Shown here in pieces: positions 8,449 through 17,111 of a DNA stretch of 64,000 nucleotides. The translations under genes and the position numbers were made by a program. How positions within the stretch are numbered: the first letter of the stretch is position 1; the number at the start of each line of letters is the position of its first letter. Under the pieces are notes generated by a model. That model was not told where the DNA came from. It searched no databases and was given only the letters and a program-made list of their open reading frames with translations. Source of the DNA: Gottfriedia acidiceleris (GTDB lineage: Bacteria; Bacillota; Bacilli; Bacillales; Bacillaceae_G); the NCBI RefSeq assembly GCF_023115465.1, contig NZ_CP096034.1:3472001-3536000 (forward strand). The letters are read 5' to 3'.

Positions 8449-9540
8449 TTAATACATAGTACCAGTTCCCTTTAAGTTCACTTCTGATTTTACTCGAAAT
8501 TCAAGTTTCGGATAAATTTCTTCCCACTTATTTATTTCTTTTTTTGTCACTCCGTATTTTGCTTGAAAGTTTAACCCAAGTCCAAGTGGATCAACATTTA
8601 ATTCCTGTAGCCGTTCTAGAAATTTTTTTGTTCTTGAGCTCATAAATATTGATGCTATTTTCTCATACTCTTTCAATTCTCTATTTTGATGTATTGATTT
8701 TTTAGATTCCTCAATAAATCCTTTTACCTTTATATGAACGTCTACATATGGCTTTTTATTTTTGGGCACAACGATTTCCATGTCAGTTTTCGTATTTCCA
8801 GCACTTACGTAAAATTGATTTTTTCCTTTTCCAACATTAATTAGTGTTGTTTTTTCTGGATTTAAAAGCTCATTAAGTAATCTTGTTTCATCGCGATTTA
8901 ATACAGCTTTAAATTTTGTTCCTTTAAAAACTGCGGAAGTATTAATTTTAAAGGAACTATCGAACGGTTCAAGAATAGGTAAATATGGATCTATACCGTT
9001 TTCCTTCAATCGCATATAATAATCATTAAGTATCTCTGTCATTACATATGGTGACCTATTTAATTCTTCATTAAAAGCTAACACAACAGCGTTACCCGCT
9101 AATCTCTCTGATTTAACCTTCCATGATAAAGCTTCTTTTGCAGATGGTTCTCCTACAGCTACATAAGCAACTCCTTGAATATCTGGCCGTTTAATAAACC
9201 ACTTCATCAAATCAATTTGGTTTACAACTAGTAGCTCTTTATCGATAGCGATTATCCTACAATGAGCAAAATCCAATTTTTTATCTACTAAAGATTGGAT
9301 TATTCTAATTGCCTCAGAAACTGAAGTTGATTTTTGAGAGATAATTTGAAAATTAGACCTTCCTGCTCCAACTTGTGCTGAAGGGATGGCTAATTTCACT
9401 GACACAAGGTAGACGCCATTTTCATCTGTTTGATCGATTCCTATGCCTACGACAAAAAAACGTTTATCAACATCGAGTAATTGGCAACCAGACATAAAAC
9501 TTAATTCCATAATTAACAATAACGTTAAAATACGTTTCAT
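8449..9540 (-). CDS. gerC: Spore germination receptor subunit C (Ger(x)C lipoprotein)
   Basis: The C subunit of a GerA-type germinant receptor, 363 residues, membrane-anchored by a lipid. The signal peptide ends in the lipobox LSFMSGC (Cys19). Family segments include VVGIGIDQT and the C-terminal LQELNVDPLGLGLNFQAKYG. Its start codon overlaps the stop of the gerB gene by 4 bases (ATGA type), so the two are translationally coupled. It is the last gene of the gerA-gerB-gerC operon. Confidence 0.92.
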   Translation of the reverse strand: MKRILTLLLIMELSFMSGCQLLDVDKRFFVVGIGIDQTDENGVYLVSVKLAIPSAQVGAGRSNFQIISQKSTSVSEAIRIIQSLVDKKLDFAHCRIIAIDKELLVVNQIDLMKWFIKRPDIQGVAYVAVGEPSAKEALSWKVKSERLAGNAVVLAFNEELNRSPYVMTEILNDYYMRLKENGIDPYLPILEPFDSSFKINTSAVFKGTKFKAVLNRDETRLLNELLNPEKTTLINVGKGKNQFYVSAGNTKTDMEIVVPKNKKPYVDVHIKVKGFIEESKKSIHQNRELKEYEKIASIFMSSRTKKFLERLQELNVDPLGLGLNFQAKYGVTKKEINKWEEIYPKLEFRVKSEVNLKGTGTMY

Positions 9541-10628
9541 GCTCTTTGCCTCCGAGATAAGAAAAAAATTAAACCTACTAATATGACTTCAGCAGGAAAA
9601 CGGATATTTTGCCATATTTTAATAAGATCAAATAATTCTCTTTCGTTAGTAATCATCTGCAAAATCATCGTAAGGACTCCAAAAAATAGTAAGATCATAT
9701 ATCCATAAAATTTCCTTTTTTTAGCAGGTTTCAAATTATAATTAAAGAACATTCCTTCAAATAGTTTTAAACCAACATGCCATGTTAATATGCCAAAGAG
9801 CAGTGATAACAAAAGGAATATATAAAGCATCAAATATAGCACTCTTTCGATAAACCCATATTCCATCCTAAGAGAATCAGTTATGAAAATCCAAGGAAAC
9901 ACTACATCATTAACTCCTTTAACACCTAAAAAAGCAATTGGGACGAAAAATGTAAAACTAATTACAATCAATCCGATTAAAGGTAAAATCCACAAAAATC
10001 TAACAACCTTTTTAGTATCAAGATAACGATTGAGGATAACTAGATTTATATAGCCTATAAAAAAATAAGTAGAAGCCGAAAGAGAGCTATAATTAGGCAT
10101 TTGCCAAAAGTAATGGAGTATTCTTTTAATATGGACGAAATAAAAATATTTGCTTGCCATAGCTTTATAAACAATGAAAAAAACAATTGGAGTAGCTATA
10201 AGAACCATTATTTCAATAACGTTGAGTATTGATTTTGTATGATTATTTGCTCCAAAAATAACAATAACTAGAAAAAAAACTAAAACGTATTTCATATTCA
10301 ACTCAGTAATTAAATACAGTACAGTTATATAAGTGAAAGAAATTAATACAAAAGCCCCGGCAGCCAACCACATTACGCCTAAAAATGCTAAGTAAGTGTT
10401 TTTTAAAAGCTTGGGTAATCTATTGTTAAAAATTTCGGGCAATCCTTTATTAGGAAATTTACTTATTCCAATCGTAAAAAAGTAAATAAAAATTCCACCA
10501 ACGAAAACACCCAACAACATCGATATAAGAGACCCATTAAAACGCTCGCCAATTAAAACCATTGGTGCATTGATAATAATGTTCAACATCATTGTTAACA
10601 GTACAGTATAGTAAAAGTGACGAGTCAA
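9537..10628 (-). CDS. gerB: Spore germination receptor subunit B (GerAB-type permease)
   Basis: The integral membrane B subunit of a GerA-type receptor, 363 residues with about ten hydrophobic segments, in the amino acid/polyamine permease superfamily. It is thought to bind the germinant in the spore inner membrane. The start is a TTG at 10628; AGGAGG lies 11-12 bases upstream inside the end of gerA, and no better ATG is near. It directly abuts gerA. Confidence 0.92.
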   Translation of the reverse strand: MTRHFYYTVLLTMMLNIIINAPMVLIGERFNGSLISMLLGVFVGGIFIYFFTIGISKFPNKGLPEIFNNRLPKLLKNTYLAFLGVMWLAAGAFVLISFTYITVLYLITELNMKYVLVFFLVIVIFGANNHTKSILNVIEIMVLIATPIVFFIVYKAMASKYFYFVHIKRILHYFWQMPNYSSLSASTYFFIGYINLVILNRYLDTKKVVRFLWILPLIGLIVISFTFFVPIAFLGVKGVNDVVFPWIFITDSLRMEYGFIERVLYLMLYIFLLLSLLFGILTWHVGLKLFEGMFFNYNLKPAKKRKFYGYMILLFFGVLTMILQMITNERELFDLIKIWQNIRFPAEVILVGLIFFLSRRQRA

Positions 10629-11993
10629 CTAGCTTTGCCCCTCCTTTGGGTTCTCAGAAATCGTTTCAACTTTGTCGGAAGATCCCCATGCAATCGCTAA
10701 AAAAGGAGTCCCAAAGCTTCGCTTATTAGCTAAATAACATATAAGTACAAGCATACCTCCAACTAAACCGACCATTCCAAATAGAGTTGCTAATAAAATC
10801 AGTGGGTATCTAATACATCGAATTGAGAAACTCATGGAACTAATTGGTATCGTAAAGTTAGAAATGGCGACAAATGCTGTAATAATAATCATGATGGAAC
10901 TTACAAGTTGTGCTTGTTGTGCAGCTTGACCAAGAATAAGTCCACCAACAGTCGTAGCTGTTGGGCCAATTACTCTTGGTAGTCTAATACTAGCTTCAAC
11001 TAACATTTCAACAGCTAACATCATAAAAAGCACTTCAAAAATTGATGGATAAGGAACTCCTGCCCTACTACCCGCAATCGTCAAAGTAAGTTGTGACCTT
11101 AATATTTCCGGATTATACGAGGTAATCGCAACATAAAAAGCAGGTAACACCAATGTAATAAAAAGGGCTAAATATCGTATTGATTGCAAAAGTTTTTTTA
11201 TCCAAAATGAATGGTATAAGTCATCCATTGAGGAAATAAAATCAAAAAATACTGTAGGCGTACTTAAAGAGAAAGGTGTTCCATCCATAACAATAATCAC
11301 CTTACCTTGGGCAAGATTTAAAACAGTTCGATCAGGTCTTTCTGTTATCATCATAGTAGGAAATAAATGCATCTTTTTATCAGAAAGTTTACTTTCTAAT
11401 TGACCAACTGCTTGAATTACATCAACCTTTACCCTCTTGAGCCGGCTTTTTAATTCATCAATTACCTTTTTATCTGCATAATCAACATCATAAAGTATTC
11501 CTATATTTGTTTTTGTGATTGTTCCAACTGTTTGATATTCAATGCTTAATTTACTTGAAGGATATCTTTTACGAATTAGCGCTATATTTGTACTTAAGTC
11601 ATGAGAAAAAGCTTTTTGTGGTCCATGAACTGAAGTTTCTACTGAAGCTTCTTCAGATTCAGTATTCAACGCACGCATTGCATTAAAAGAATAAATCCCA
11701 TTAGATATGAAAATTAACACATTACCTGAAATTATATATTCACCTAAATACCTTTTGTTTTGAATCGACTCACAATTAGATAAGGAGAGTAAGTGTAAAA
11801 GAAATTTACTTTCTTTATCACAAAGCATAAGTGGTTGGATTATATCAGTTTTAATTTTATCTGCGTCACATAAATCTTGAAGATAAATTAAACAAATTTG
11901 CTGTTCGTAATATTCAAAAGCATGGACAACTAAATCTTTTGACGCCTCAAATTCTTGCTTAAGCGCATTTATTACTGCAAGTTGACTCCTCAT
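10629..11993 (-). CDS. gerA: Spore germination receptor subunit A (GerAA-type)
   Basis: The A subunit of a nutrient germinant receptor, 454 residues. A cytoplasmic N-terminal domain (about 1-215) contains PSSKLSIEYQTVGTITKTNIGILY. A membrane domain follows with four or five helices and the conserved RAGVPYPSIFEVLFMMLAVEMLVEASIRLP segment and the PTATTVGGLILGQAA loop. AAGGAGGG precedes the ATG by 9 bases. First gene of gerABC; a sigma-G-like promoter lies upstream. The germinant is unknown. Confidence 0.93.
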   Translation of the reverse strand: MRSQLAVINALKQEFEASKDLVVHAFEYYEQQICLIYLQDLCDADKIKTDIIQPLMLCDKESKFLLHLLSLSNCESIQNKRYLGEYIISGNVLIFISNGIYSFNAMRALNTESEEASVETSVHGPQKAFSHDLSTNIALIRKRYPSSKLSIEYQTVGTITKTNIGILYDVDYADKKVIDELKSRLKRVKVDVIQAVGQLESKLSDKKMHLFPTMMITERPDRTVLNLAQGKVIIVMDGTPFSLSTPTVFFDFISSMDDLYHSFWIKKLLQSIRYLALFITLVLPAFYVAITSYNPEILRSQLTLTIAGSRAGVPYPSIFEVLFMMLAVEMLVEASIRLPRVIGPTATTVGGLILGQAAQQAQLVSSIMIIITAFVAISNFTIPISSMSFSIRCIRYPLILLATLFGMVGLVGGMLVLICYLANKRSFGTPFLAIAWGSSDKVETISENPKEGQS

Positions 11994-12032
11994 CGTATGC
12001 TTCCCTCCTTATATTTTCTTTTCATATTTTTT

Positions 12033-12061
12033 TAGTATATCAAATTAAAGTCTATCCATTC
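12033..12061 (-). promoter_or_regulatory. Possible sigma-G promoter of gerABC
   Basis: On the minus strand GAATG (12057-12061) and TATACTA (12033-12039) are 17 bases apart, close to the forespore sigma-G pattern of gnATR and CATnnTA. It lies about 45 bases before the gerA start. gerA operons are generally sigma-G dependent. The match is imperfect in the -10 element. Confidence 0.4.
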
Positions 12062-12357
12062 TTATCAAATTCCTGTTTTTCCCTTTTTTGGATATATTTA
12101 AATTAGCTATTTTTTCTTTTTTTAAATGCCTTGAACCTTATTAGTATGCTAAATTCAGATTCTTGCTTTTTTCTATACGAATTAATATGCAAATGTTAAA
12201 TTGCGAATCTAAATCTATCCATTAAACTTTATTAATAAAAAACACAAAGTAAAGCTTCTTAAGTAATCGCCTATTAGCTTATTTAAATTAAATAGTATAA
12301 AATACTCAAATGGTTCAATAATAATTTTTGTACCTACCTCTTTATAAGGAGATTAGT
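12062..12357. other. AT-rich gap between divergent gerA and DUF3231 genes
   Basis: About 300 bases of very AT-rich sequence. AAGGAG at 12346-12351 serves the DUF3231 start. No gene, repeat or RNA structure is recognised in it. Confidence 0.6.
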
Positions 12358-12909
12358 ATGAATTTATTTGAGAAGGGAAGTAAATTTATAATGGGAGTAT
12401 TAAGTGGAAATCCACAAAATGAACCGTTACATTACGGAGAAGTTTACGGACTATGGAGTCACCTATCAGCTACTAAAGCGGGTGTAGATACTTACCAAGT
12501 TTATATTAACCATACTGGCGATGAAGAATTAAGAGCATTTTTAAAACAAGTAATTGAAAGTTCAATGAAACCTGCAATTAAAGAAATTGAAGAAGTACTT
12601 CTACATAATGATATTGCAGTCCCTCCTACTCCAGCGGAACGACCAGAAGCAGATTTGGAACAAATTCCAGCTGGTGCTAGATTTCAAGATGCTCAAATCG
12701 CTTACATGGTTGCTGCTGGAATAGCTGCTGGAGTTACAGCTGATGCTACATTAATGAGCCAATCAATTCGCGAAGATATTGGTATTATGCTAGCTAGTTT
12801 CGGTGCAAAAAAAGCAAAAGATGGTGCAGCACTACTACAAATCATGAAAACAAAAGGCTGGTTAGTTCCACCACCACTTCACTTTGAAACAAAACAACAA
12901 CAACATTAA
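12358..12909 (+). CDS. DUF3231 family protein
   Basis: A 183-residue helical protein with one DUF3231 unit; many relatives carry two units and are about 330 residues. The recognisable stretches are EPLHYGEVYGLWSHLSATKAGVDTYQVYINHTGD and a helix-rich second half ending in MKTKGWLVPPPLHF. The fold resembles ferritin-like bundles and spore-coat-F-like proteins; no function is established. The ATG at 12358 has AAGGAG 6-7 bases upstream, better than the ATG at 12328. Confidence 0.8.
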   Translation: MNLFEKGSKFIMGVLSGNPQNEPLHYGEVYGLWSHLSATKAGVDTYQVYINHTGDEELRAFLKQVIESSMKPAIKEIEEVLLHNDIAVPPTPAERPEADLEQIPAGARFQDAQIAYMVAAGIAAGVTADATLMSQSIREDIGIMLASFGAKKAKDGAALLQIMKTKGWLVPPPLHFETKQQQH

Positions 12910-12911
12910 AA

Positions 12912-12944
12912 AAAGTCCACCTATTAATTAGGTGGACTTTTTTT
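12912..12944 (+). terminator. Rho-independent terminator after the DUF3231 gene
   Basis: AAAGTCCACCTA (12912-12923) pairs perfectly with TAGGTGGACTTT (12929-12940), followed by seven T. Confidence 0.9.
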
Positions 12945-13013
12945 GTTTACGGTAGTGCGCTTATGCTAAACATCAAATTTTATCTACACAAATATGAATA
13001 TTAGGGGCTTCTG

Positions 13014-13226
13014 TTACTTAGTAATGAAAGTCCCTATTTTTTTACTTTTAAAAATATCTTCTGTTCCTGCTTCCAATGCCGTCTTGTAATATGAACATTT
13101 ATGCTGGATTATTTCCATTGTTCTTTTTAATTCTTCCATCTGTACTTCTACACTAGCTTTTCTTTCCAAAAACATGTCATATCTTTGTTGTAATGTGGAG
13201 TCCCCTTCTGAACACGTTAATTTGGA
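13014..13226 (-). pseudogene. C-terminal remnant of a MerR-family regulator
   Basis: On the minus strand an open frame without a proper start ends at the TAA at 13014-13016. It reads LQQRYDMFLERKASVEVQ, then MEELKRTMEIIQHKCSYY, then KTALEAGTEDIF. This is the usual C-terminal coiled coil of MerR regulators of the YfmP/MgrA-like type, including the YKTALEAGTED ending. An in-frame stop at 13227 cuts it off, and no helix-turn-helix part remains upstream. About 70 codons of a dead gene are left. Confidence 0.6.
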
Positions 13227-13368
13227 TTACTTAAATTGAATGAATGAAAACAAAATATGTTAGAAATAAAATTAAGAAATTAATAACAACCCCCAACACC
13301 TTGAAATTGTGTAAACCAAGAAAAAGTACAGACTGAAAGAATTCCCCCCCACCCTGTACTTCTTCATT

Positions 13369-14133
13369 TTATTTCATTCGTTTTTTATATACCTTCATCG
13401 AAATTACATAAAACATAATCCCAATTCCAACTAGCCATAACAATGCTGTTACAATTGCACCATAATCCGGCTGCCCAGCTAAAAGGGAACGTACACTTTC
13501 GGCAATTGGTGTCATTGGCTGATTTTCGGCAAAAACTCGAAGTTTGCTACCCATATTATTTGTTGGAACAAAGGCAGAACTAACAAACATTAAGCCCATT
13601 AGTAGATAAGAGAACACGCTCGCACCTTCATACGATTTGGACATTAGCCCGCATGCTACTGCAATCCAAGTGAAAGAAAATACGGTAATCAGGATCATAC
13701 CAGCTGCTAATAGCCACTCCACAAAATTTGCGTGAGGACGGAATCCCATGATAAAAGAAATAAGAATCACTGCAGCAACTGATAATAAGTTTAATATTAA
13801 AGTTGAGATGACATGCCCTCCCAATATCGATGACTTGGCGATTGGCATGGAATGGAATCGATCAAAGATTCCTTTAGTCATGTCTGTGTTCACTCGAACT
13901 GCTGTATAGGAAATCCCCATTCCAATACACATAAGCAACACACCTGGAACAATAAAATTCACATAATCTACTTTATCCATTGTCATTGCACTTCCGAAAA
14001 TATAGACAAAAGCAAGCATAAGCATAATTGGCATGAAAATCGTTGTAATAATTGTGTCAATACTTCGAAGTGAATGCTTCATCACCCGACTACTCATCGT
14101 AATTGTATCGCTGAAAAAATGGTTTCCACTCAT
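13369..14133 (-). CDS. ABC-2 type transporter permease
   Basis: A 254-residue permease with six hydrophobic segments and the ABC-2 landmark region (FDRFHSMPIAKSSILGGHV). It pairs with the ATPase gene just upstream (2-base gap), a DrrAB-like layout used for drug or lipid efflux. It is the last gene of a padR-DUF1048-DUF1048-ATPase-permease operon, so it is likely induced by a toxic ligand sensed by PadR. Confidence 0.9.
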   Translation of the reverse strand: MSGNHFFSDTITMSSRVMKHSLRSIDTIITTIFMPIMLMLAFVYIFGSAMTMDKVDYVNFIVPGVLLMCIGMGISYTAVRVNTDMTKGIFDRFHSMPIAKSSILGGHVISTLILNLLSVAAVILISFIMGFRPHANFVEWLLAAGMILITVFSFTWIAVACGLMSKSYEGASVFSYLLMGLMFVSSAFVPTNNMGSKLRVFAENQPMTPIAESVRSLLAGQPDYGAIVTALLWLVGIGIMFYVISMKVYKKRMK

Positions 14134-14135
14134 TA

Positions 14136-14894
14136 CTATTCTCCTTTCTTTCCGGTAACAGCAAGGAAAATTTCCTCAAGGTTCGGCTGTTTTTCTACAT
14201 ATTCCACTTTTTTAGGGGGAAGAATTGCTTTTAATTCATTCAATGTACCTTGAACGAGAATCTTTCCTTCATGTAAAATCGCAATGCGGTCAGCCAGTTG
14301 TTCGGCTTCTTCTAAATACTGGGTTGTGAGAAAAACGGTAATACCAGCTTTCGCCATATCACATATCACTTCCCACAATGCTAAACGTGCTTCAGGGTCT
14401 AGTCCAACAGAAGGCTCATCAAGAAAAACAAGTTCAGGTGAGCCAAGTACTGTCATTGCTAAATCCAAGCGTCGTTTCATACCGCCTGAATAAGTAGCAA
14501 GAGCACGATTACCAGCTTCAACTAAATCAAAACGTCGTAGACTTTCTTCCACCGCTTCTTTCCGATTAGGCAAGTGGCGAAGTTTTGCTACTAGATCGAG
14601 ATTCTCACGTCCTGTCAAAATATCATCTACTGCAACGTTTTGTCCGGTTAGACTAATTTTCTCACGTACTTGTTGTGGGTTTGTTTGAAGGTTGGCATTA
14701 CAAACTTCAATTTCCCCTTTATCCGCTTGTAATAATGTAGTCAAAATTTTAATTATAGTTGTTTTACCGGCACCATTAGACCCAAGTAATGCGAAGACAG
14801 TGCCTTTTTCCACTTCAAAATCTACACCTTTTAGAACCTCAATTTCTTTGAAAGATTTTTTTAGCCCTTTCACTGAAATTGCTGTATTGCTCAT
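14136..14894 (-). CDS. ABC transporter ATP-binding protein (DrrA-like)
   Basis: A 252-residue ATPase with Walker A (LGSNGAGKTT), signature (YSGGMKRRLDLA), Walker B (LVFLDEPSVGLD) and a C-terminal extension ending in LEEIFLAVTGKKGE typical of DrrA-type exporters. I start at the ATG at 14894 (MSNTAISVKG), 9 bases after GGAGGG; the upstream ATGs are too close to or before that site. It partners with the permease at 13369-14133. Confidence 0.92.
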   Translation of the reverse strand: MSNTAISVKGLKKSFKEIEVLKGVDFEVEKGTVFALLGSNGAGKTTIIKILTTLLQADKGEIEVCNANLQTNPQQVREKISLTGQNVAVDDILTGRENLDLVAKLRHLPNRKEAVEESLRRFDLVEAGNRALATYSGGMKRRLDLAMTVLGSPELVFLDEPSVGLDPEARLALWEVICDMAKAGITVFLTTQYLEEAEQLADRIAILHEGKILVQGTLNELKAILPPKKVEYVEKQPNLEEIFLAVTGKKGE

Positions 14895-14960
14895 AATCAT
14901 TTCCCTCCCATATATGAAGTTGAAAGCGCGTTTCACTGCGTCCTAGCGCCTACAACTGTT

Positions 14961-15308
14961 TTAGCTATTTTTTTTACCCACACGATCTAGAATGCTTTTG
15001 TTCAAATTATTGCGTAACTTATCATCCCATCTTTTTGCTTGATCTGTAAGTCCATTAGCAAATGCTGTTAAGTCTTCACCTGTTACTTCCAATACGTCTT
15101 TGCCATCTGCCGCACCAGCTTCAAACAAATCAATGAGATCATATTGGATTCTCAGCATATCCATGCCACTTCCAGAGGCGAAACTCCACATATAGTTGCA
15201 GATTGTTTTGTAGGCTTCTGAGTAGTTTCCAGGCAAAGCTTCTACACGCGCCATCATTTCTTTGTACTCTTTTTTGTCATCAAGTATCTTTTTGATAAAA
15301 TTTATCAT
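14961..15308 (-). CDS. DUF1048 family protein (second copy)
   Basis: A 115-residue helical protein of the DUF1048 family. It is a diverged tandem paralogue of the gene at 15327-15704; both share the KEYKxFM or KEYKEMM start region, the YMW motif, and LEVTGEDLTAFAxxL or LDVTGEDVAAFADEL. DUF1048 genes typically sit between a padR gene and ABC transporter genes in bacilli. The role is unknown. Confidence 0.88.
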   Translation of the reverse strand: MINFIKKILDDKKEYKEMMARVEALPGNYSEAYKTICNYMWSFASGSGMDMLRIQYDLIDLFEAGAADGKDVLEVTGEDLTAFANGLTDQAKRWDDKLRNNLNKSILDRVGKKNS

Positions 15309-15326
15309 GATATTTAACCCCCAAAT

Positions 15327-15704
15327 TTATTTTTTATTCGTCCATATTTTTACTTGCTGTTCTACTCTACTTTCAATGTCTTTTTTCAAATCTACTTGCC
15401 TTCCTAATATACTTGCCGATTCTCCATCTAGTTTTGAGATAGCCATCAATTCGTCAGCAAATGCCGCCACGTCTTCACCCGTAACATCTAGCACATGCTT
15501 GCCTTCTGCTGAACTTGCTTCAAACAGTTCATACAAATTGATAATTTCTTCACCAAATCCATATCCGAAATTCCACATGTATTTTTGAATCTTTTTGAAA
15601 ACAAATGCGTAATCTTTCGGAAGGGCATTCACTTTTTTCATAAATGCTTTATATTCCTTCTTGCTTTCTAAATCGCCAATGATTAGCTCTATAAATTTCT
15701 TCAT
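15327..15704 (-). CDS. DUF1048 family protein (first copy)
   Basis: A 125-residue DUF1048 protein starting 1 base beyond the padR stop, so the two are coupled. It carries the family hallmark HVLDVTGEDVAAFADEL near residue 70. With its downstream paralogue and the PadR regulator it forms the front of the efflux operon. The function is unknown; its position suggests a small cytosolic accessory or sensor protein. Confidence 0.88.
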   Translation of the reverse strand: MKKFIELIIGDLESKKEYKAFMKKVNALPKDYAFVFKKIQKYMWNFGYGFGEEIINLYELFEASSAEGKHVLDVTGEDVAAFADELMAISKLDGESASILGRQVDLKKDIESRVEQQVKIWTNKK

Positions 15705-15705
15705 T

Positions 15706-16029
15706 TTACTTCTCCCCTTTTAAGCTATTTATTTTTGATGAAACAAAATCCCATTTTTTCCAAAATTGCTGTAATTCCTCATGCCCAGCTTCGGTTAATG
15801 AATAAAACTTACGAGGCGGTCCCATTTCAGAACGTTTTTTCTCAATATTTACTAATTCCTTCTTTTCCAGCCTAATCAAAATCGTGTAGACTGTACCTTC
15901 GACAACCTCTGTAAAACCTAAATCATTAAGCAGACGAGTAATCTCATAGCCGTAAGTATCACCTCGACTAATGATTTCCAGTACACAACCTTCTAACGAA
16001 CCTTTGAGCATTTCTGTTAAATTTTCCAT
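15706..16029 (-). CDS. PadR-family transcriptional regulator
   Basis: A 107-residue winged-helix PadR protein (subfamily 2 length). Landmarks are GSLEGCVLEIISRGDTYGYEITRLL, the EGTVYTILIRLEKKELV recognition helix and wing, and GPPRKFYSLTEAG. AGGAGG lies 8 bases before the ATG. As first gene of the efflux operon it is expected to repress its own promoter until a ligand binds. The repeats upstream at 16.1-16.5 kb are the natural place for its operators. Confidence 0.92.
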   Translation of the reverse strand: MENLTEMLKGSLEGCVLEIISRGDTYGYEITRLLNDLGFTEVVEGTVYTILIRLEKKELVNIEKKRSEMGPPRKFYSLTEAGHEELQQFWKKWDFVSSKINSLKGEK

Positions 16030-16117
16030 GACTTACACCTCCTCTATTCCTTGGTTAAATTAGTTTTCGGTCTATATTGAATAGATAAAACCAAATTTCA
16101 TGCTAATTAGTAATACA

Positions 16118-16460
16118 GATATTCAGTATCACCTAGTACCAGTTAAAAAAAATATCTAACAGCCTATAGATCAAGGATTTCATATGATAATTTTTACATG
16201 AGCTATTTTTAGCTATTTAGCGTGACTGATATTCAGTATCACCTAGTACCAGTTAAAAAAAATATCTAACAGCTTATAGATCAAGGATTTCATATGATAA
16301 TTTTTACATGAGCTATTTTTAGCTATTTAGCGTGACTGATATTCAGTGTTACTTAGTAATAGTATATTGTATTACTAAGTAGAGGAAATGTGAACCGTTT
16401 TTTTAAAAAAATTTTATAAACATTCCTAACTATTTAGTATCACAGATATTCAGTATTACT
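16118..16460. repeat. 110-bp direct repeats and inverted repeat upstream of padR
   Basis: A 110-bp unit beginning GATATTCAGTATCACCTAGT occurs at 16118-16227 and 16228-16337, differing at only one or two bases. A third partial copy starts at 16338 and a fourth related start lies at 16444. Inside the third copy TACTTAGTAATA (16350-16361) and TATTACTAAGTA (16370-16381) form a perfect 12-bp inverted repeat with an 8-base spacer. The repeated element ACYTAGTACCA or ACTTAGTAATA is the likely binding core. The block fills the gap between the divergent padR and arsR genes. Confidence 0.7.
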
Positions 16461-16643
16461 TAGTACCACTACATAGTAACACTATATAGCTTAATTATCA
16501 AGTTGTTAACAAAAAAATTAAATGTTTTGTTTTATCATTAAAAGTAATTAGCAATTTAAATAAAATATTACCTTTTGTGTAAAAGTTTATACTTCCTGGT
16601 ATAAGCTTTTATAGTAATCACAAAAATAGAAATAGAAAAATAA

Positions 16644-16673
16644 TTGACTTATATGAATACTTGCTCATATAAT
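16644..16673 (+). promoter_or_regulatory. Promoter of the arsR-czcD operon
   Basis: TTGACT (16644-16649) and TATAAT (16668-16673) are 18 bases apart. The TTG of the -35 box is in frame with the ArsR gene and can be mistaken for its start codon. Confidence 0.65.
16651..16670. promoter_or_regulatory. ArsR/CzrA-type operator 1
   Basis: ATATGAATACTTGCTCATAT, an inverted repeat ATATGA-N8-TCATAT of the type bound by metal-sensing ArsR repressors. It fills the space between the -35 and -10 boxes, so binding would block RNA polymerase. Confidence 0.75.
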
Positions 16674-16683
16674 GATATTAAAC

Positions 16684-16703
16684 ATATGAATTCTTGCTCA
16701 TAT
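16684..16703. promoter_or_regulatory. ArsR/CzrA-type operator 2
   Basis: ATATGAATTCTTGCTCATAT, differing from operator 1 at one base and starting 33 bases further on, about three helical turns, just downstream of the -10 box. Paired sites on one face would favour cooperative repression. Confidence 0.72.
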
Positions 16704-16748
16704 ATACATATATTTAACATGACAGATTATAGGAGGAAACTCTCATTG

Positions 16749-17084
16749 ATGAATGATAATATTCAACCATGCGAACAAAATCTTGAAAACAAACAACATT
16801 TAGATGAAGAAACATTGTTTGTAGTCTCTCAAACATTTAAAGCTTTAAGTGACCCAACTAGAATACGGATCTTAAATTTATTATGTACGAAAGAACATTC
16901 AGTTAATGAGATTGCAGATATTTTAGATTTAGGTCAATCGACCGTTTCACATCAATTGCGATTTTTAAAAAATTTACGATTAGTCAAGTTTAGACGTGAA
17001 GGTACTAGTCTCTTCTATTCACATGACGATAACCACATTATGAATTTATTAAAACAGGCAATTGAGCATGCTACACATACTTAA
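16749..17084 (+). CDS. czrA: ArsR-family metal-responsive repressor (CzrA-like)
   Basis: A winged-helix repressor of about 111 residues. The recognition helix is in [28 protein letters not shown], and the C-terminal helix [18 protein letters not shown] holds the alpha-5 metal ligands (Asp, His, His, His) typical of zinc and cobalt sensors. I start at the ATG at 16749; a TTG at 16746 is 9 bases from the AGGAGG at 16731 and is an equal alternative. The longer frame from 16644 begins inside the promoter. Cotranscribed with czcD, 27 bases downstream, so it should be released by zinc, cobalt or cadmium. Confidence 0.88.
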   Translation: MNDNIQPCEQNLENKQHLDEETLFVVSQTFKALSDPTRIRILNLLCTKEHSVNEIADILDLGQSTVSHQLRFLKNLRLVKFRREGTSLFYSHDDNHIMNLLKQAIEHATHT

Positions 17085-17111
17085 TGTCAATTTTAATGAG
17101 GGGGAATGAAA

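Noticed and set aside
16118-16460. Possible CRISPR array from regularly spaced repeats
   Set aside because: The repeat unit is 110 bp with no unique spacers; copies abut one another, so it is a tandem duplication.
16644-16748. N-terminal extension of the ArsR repressor
   Set aside because: The extra codons run through the -35 box, both operators and the AGGAGG site.
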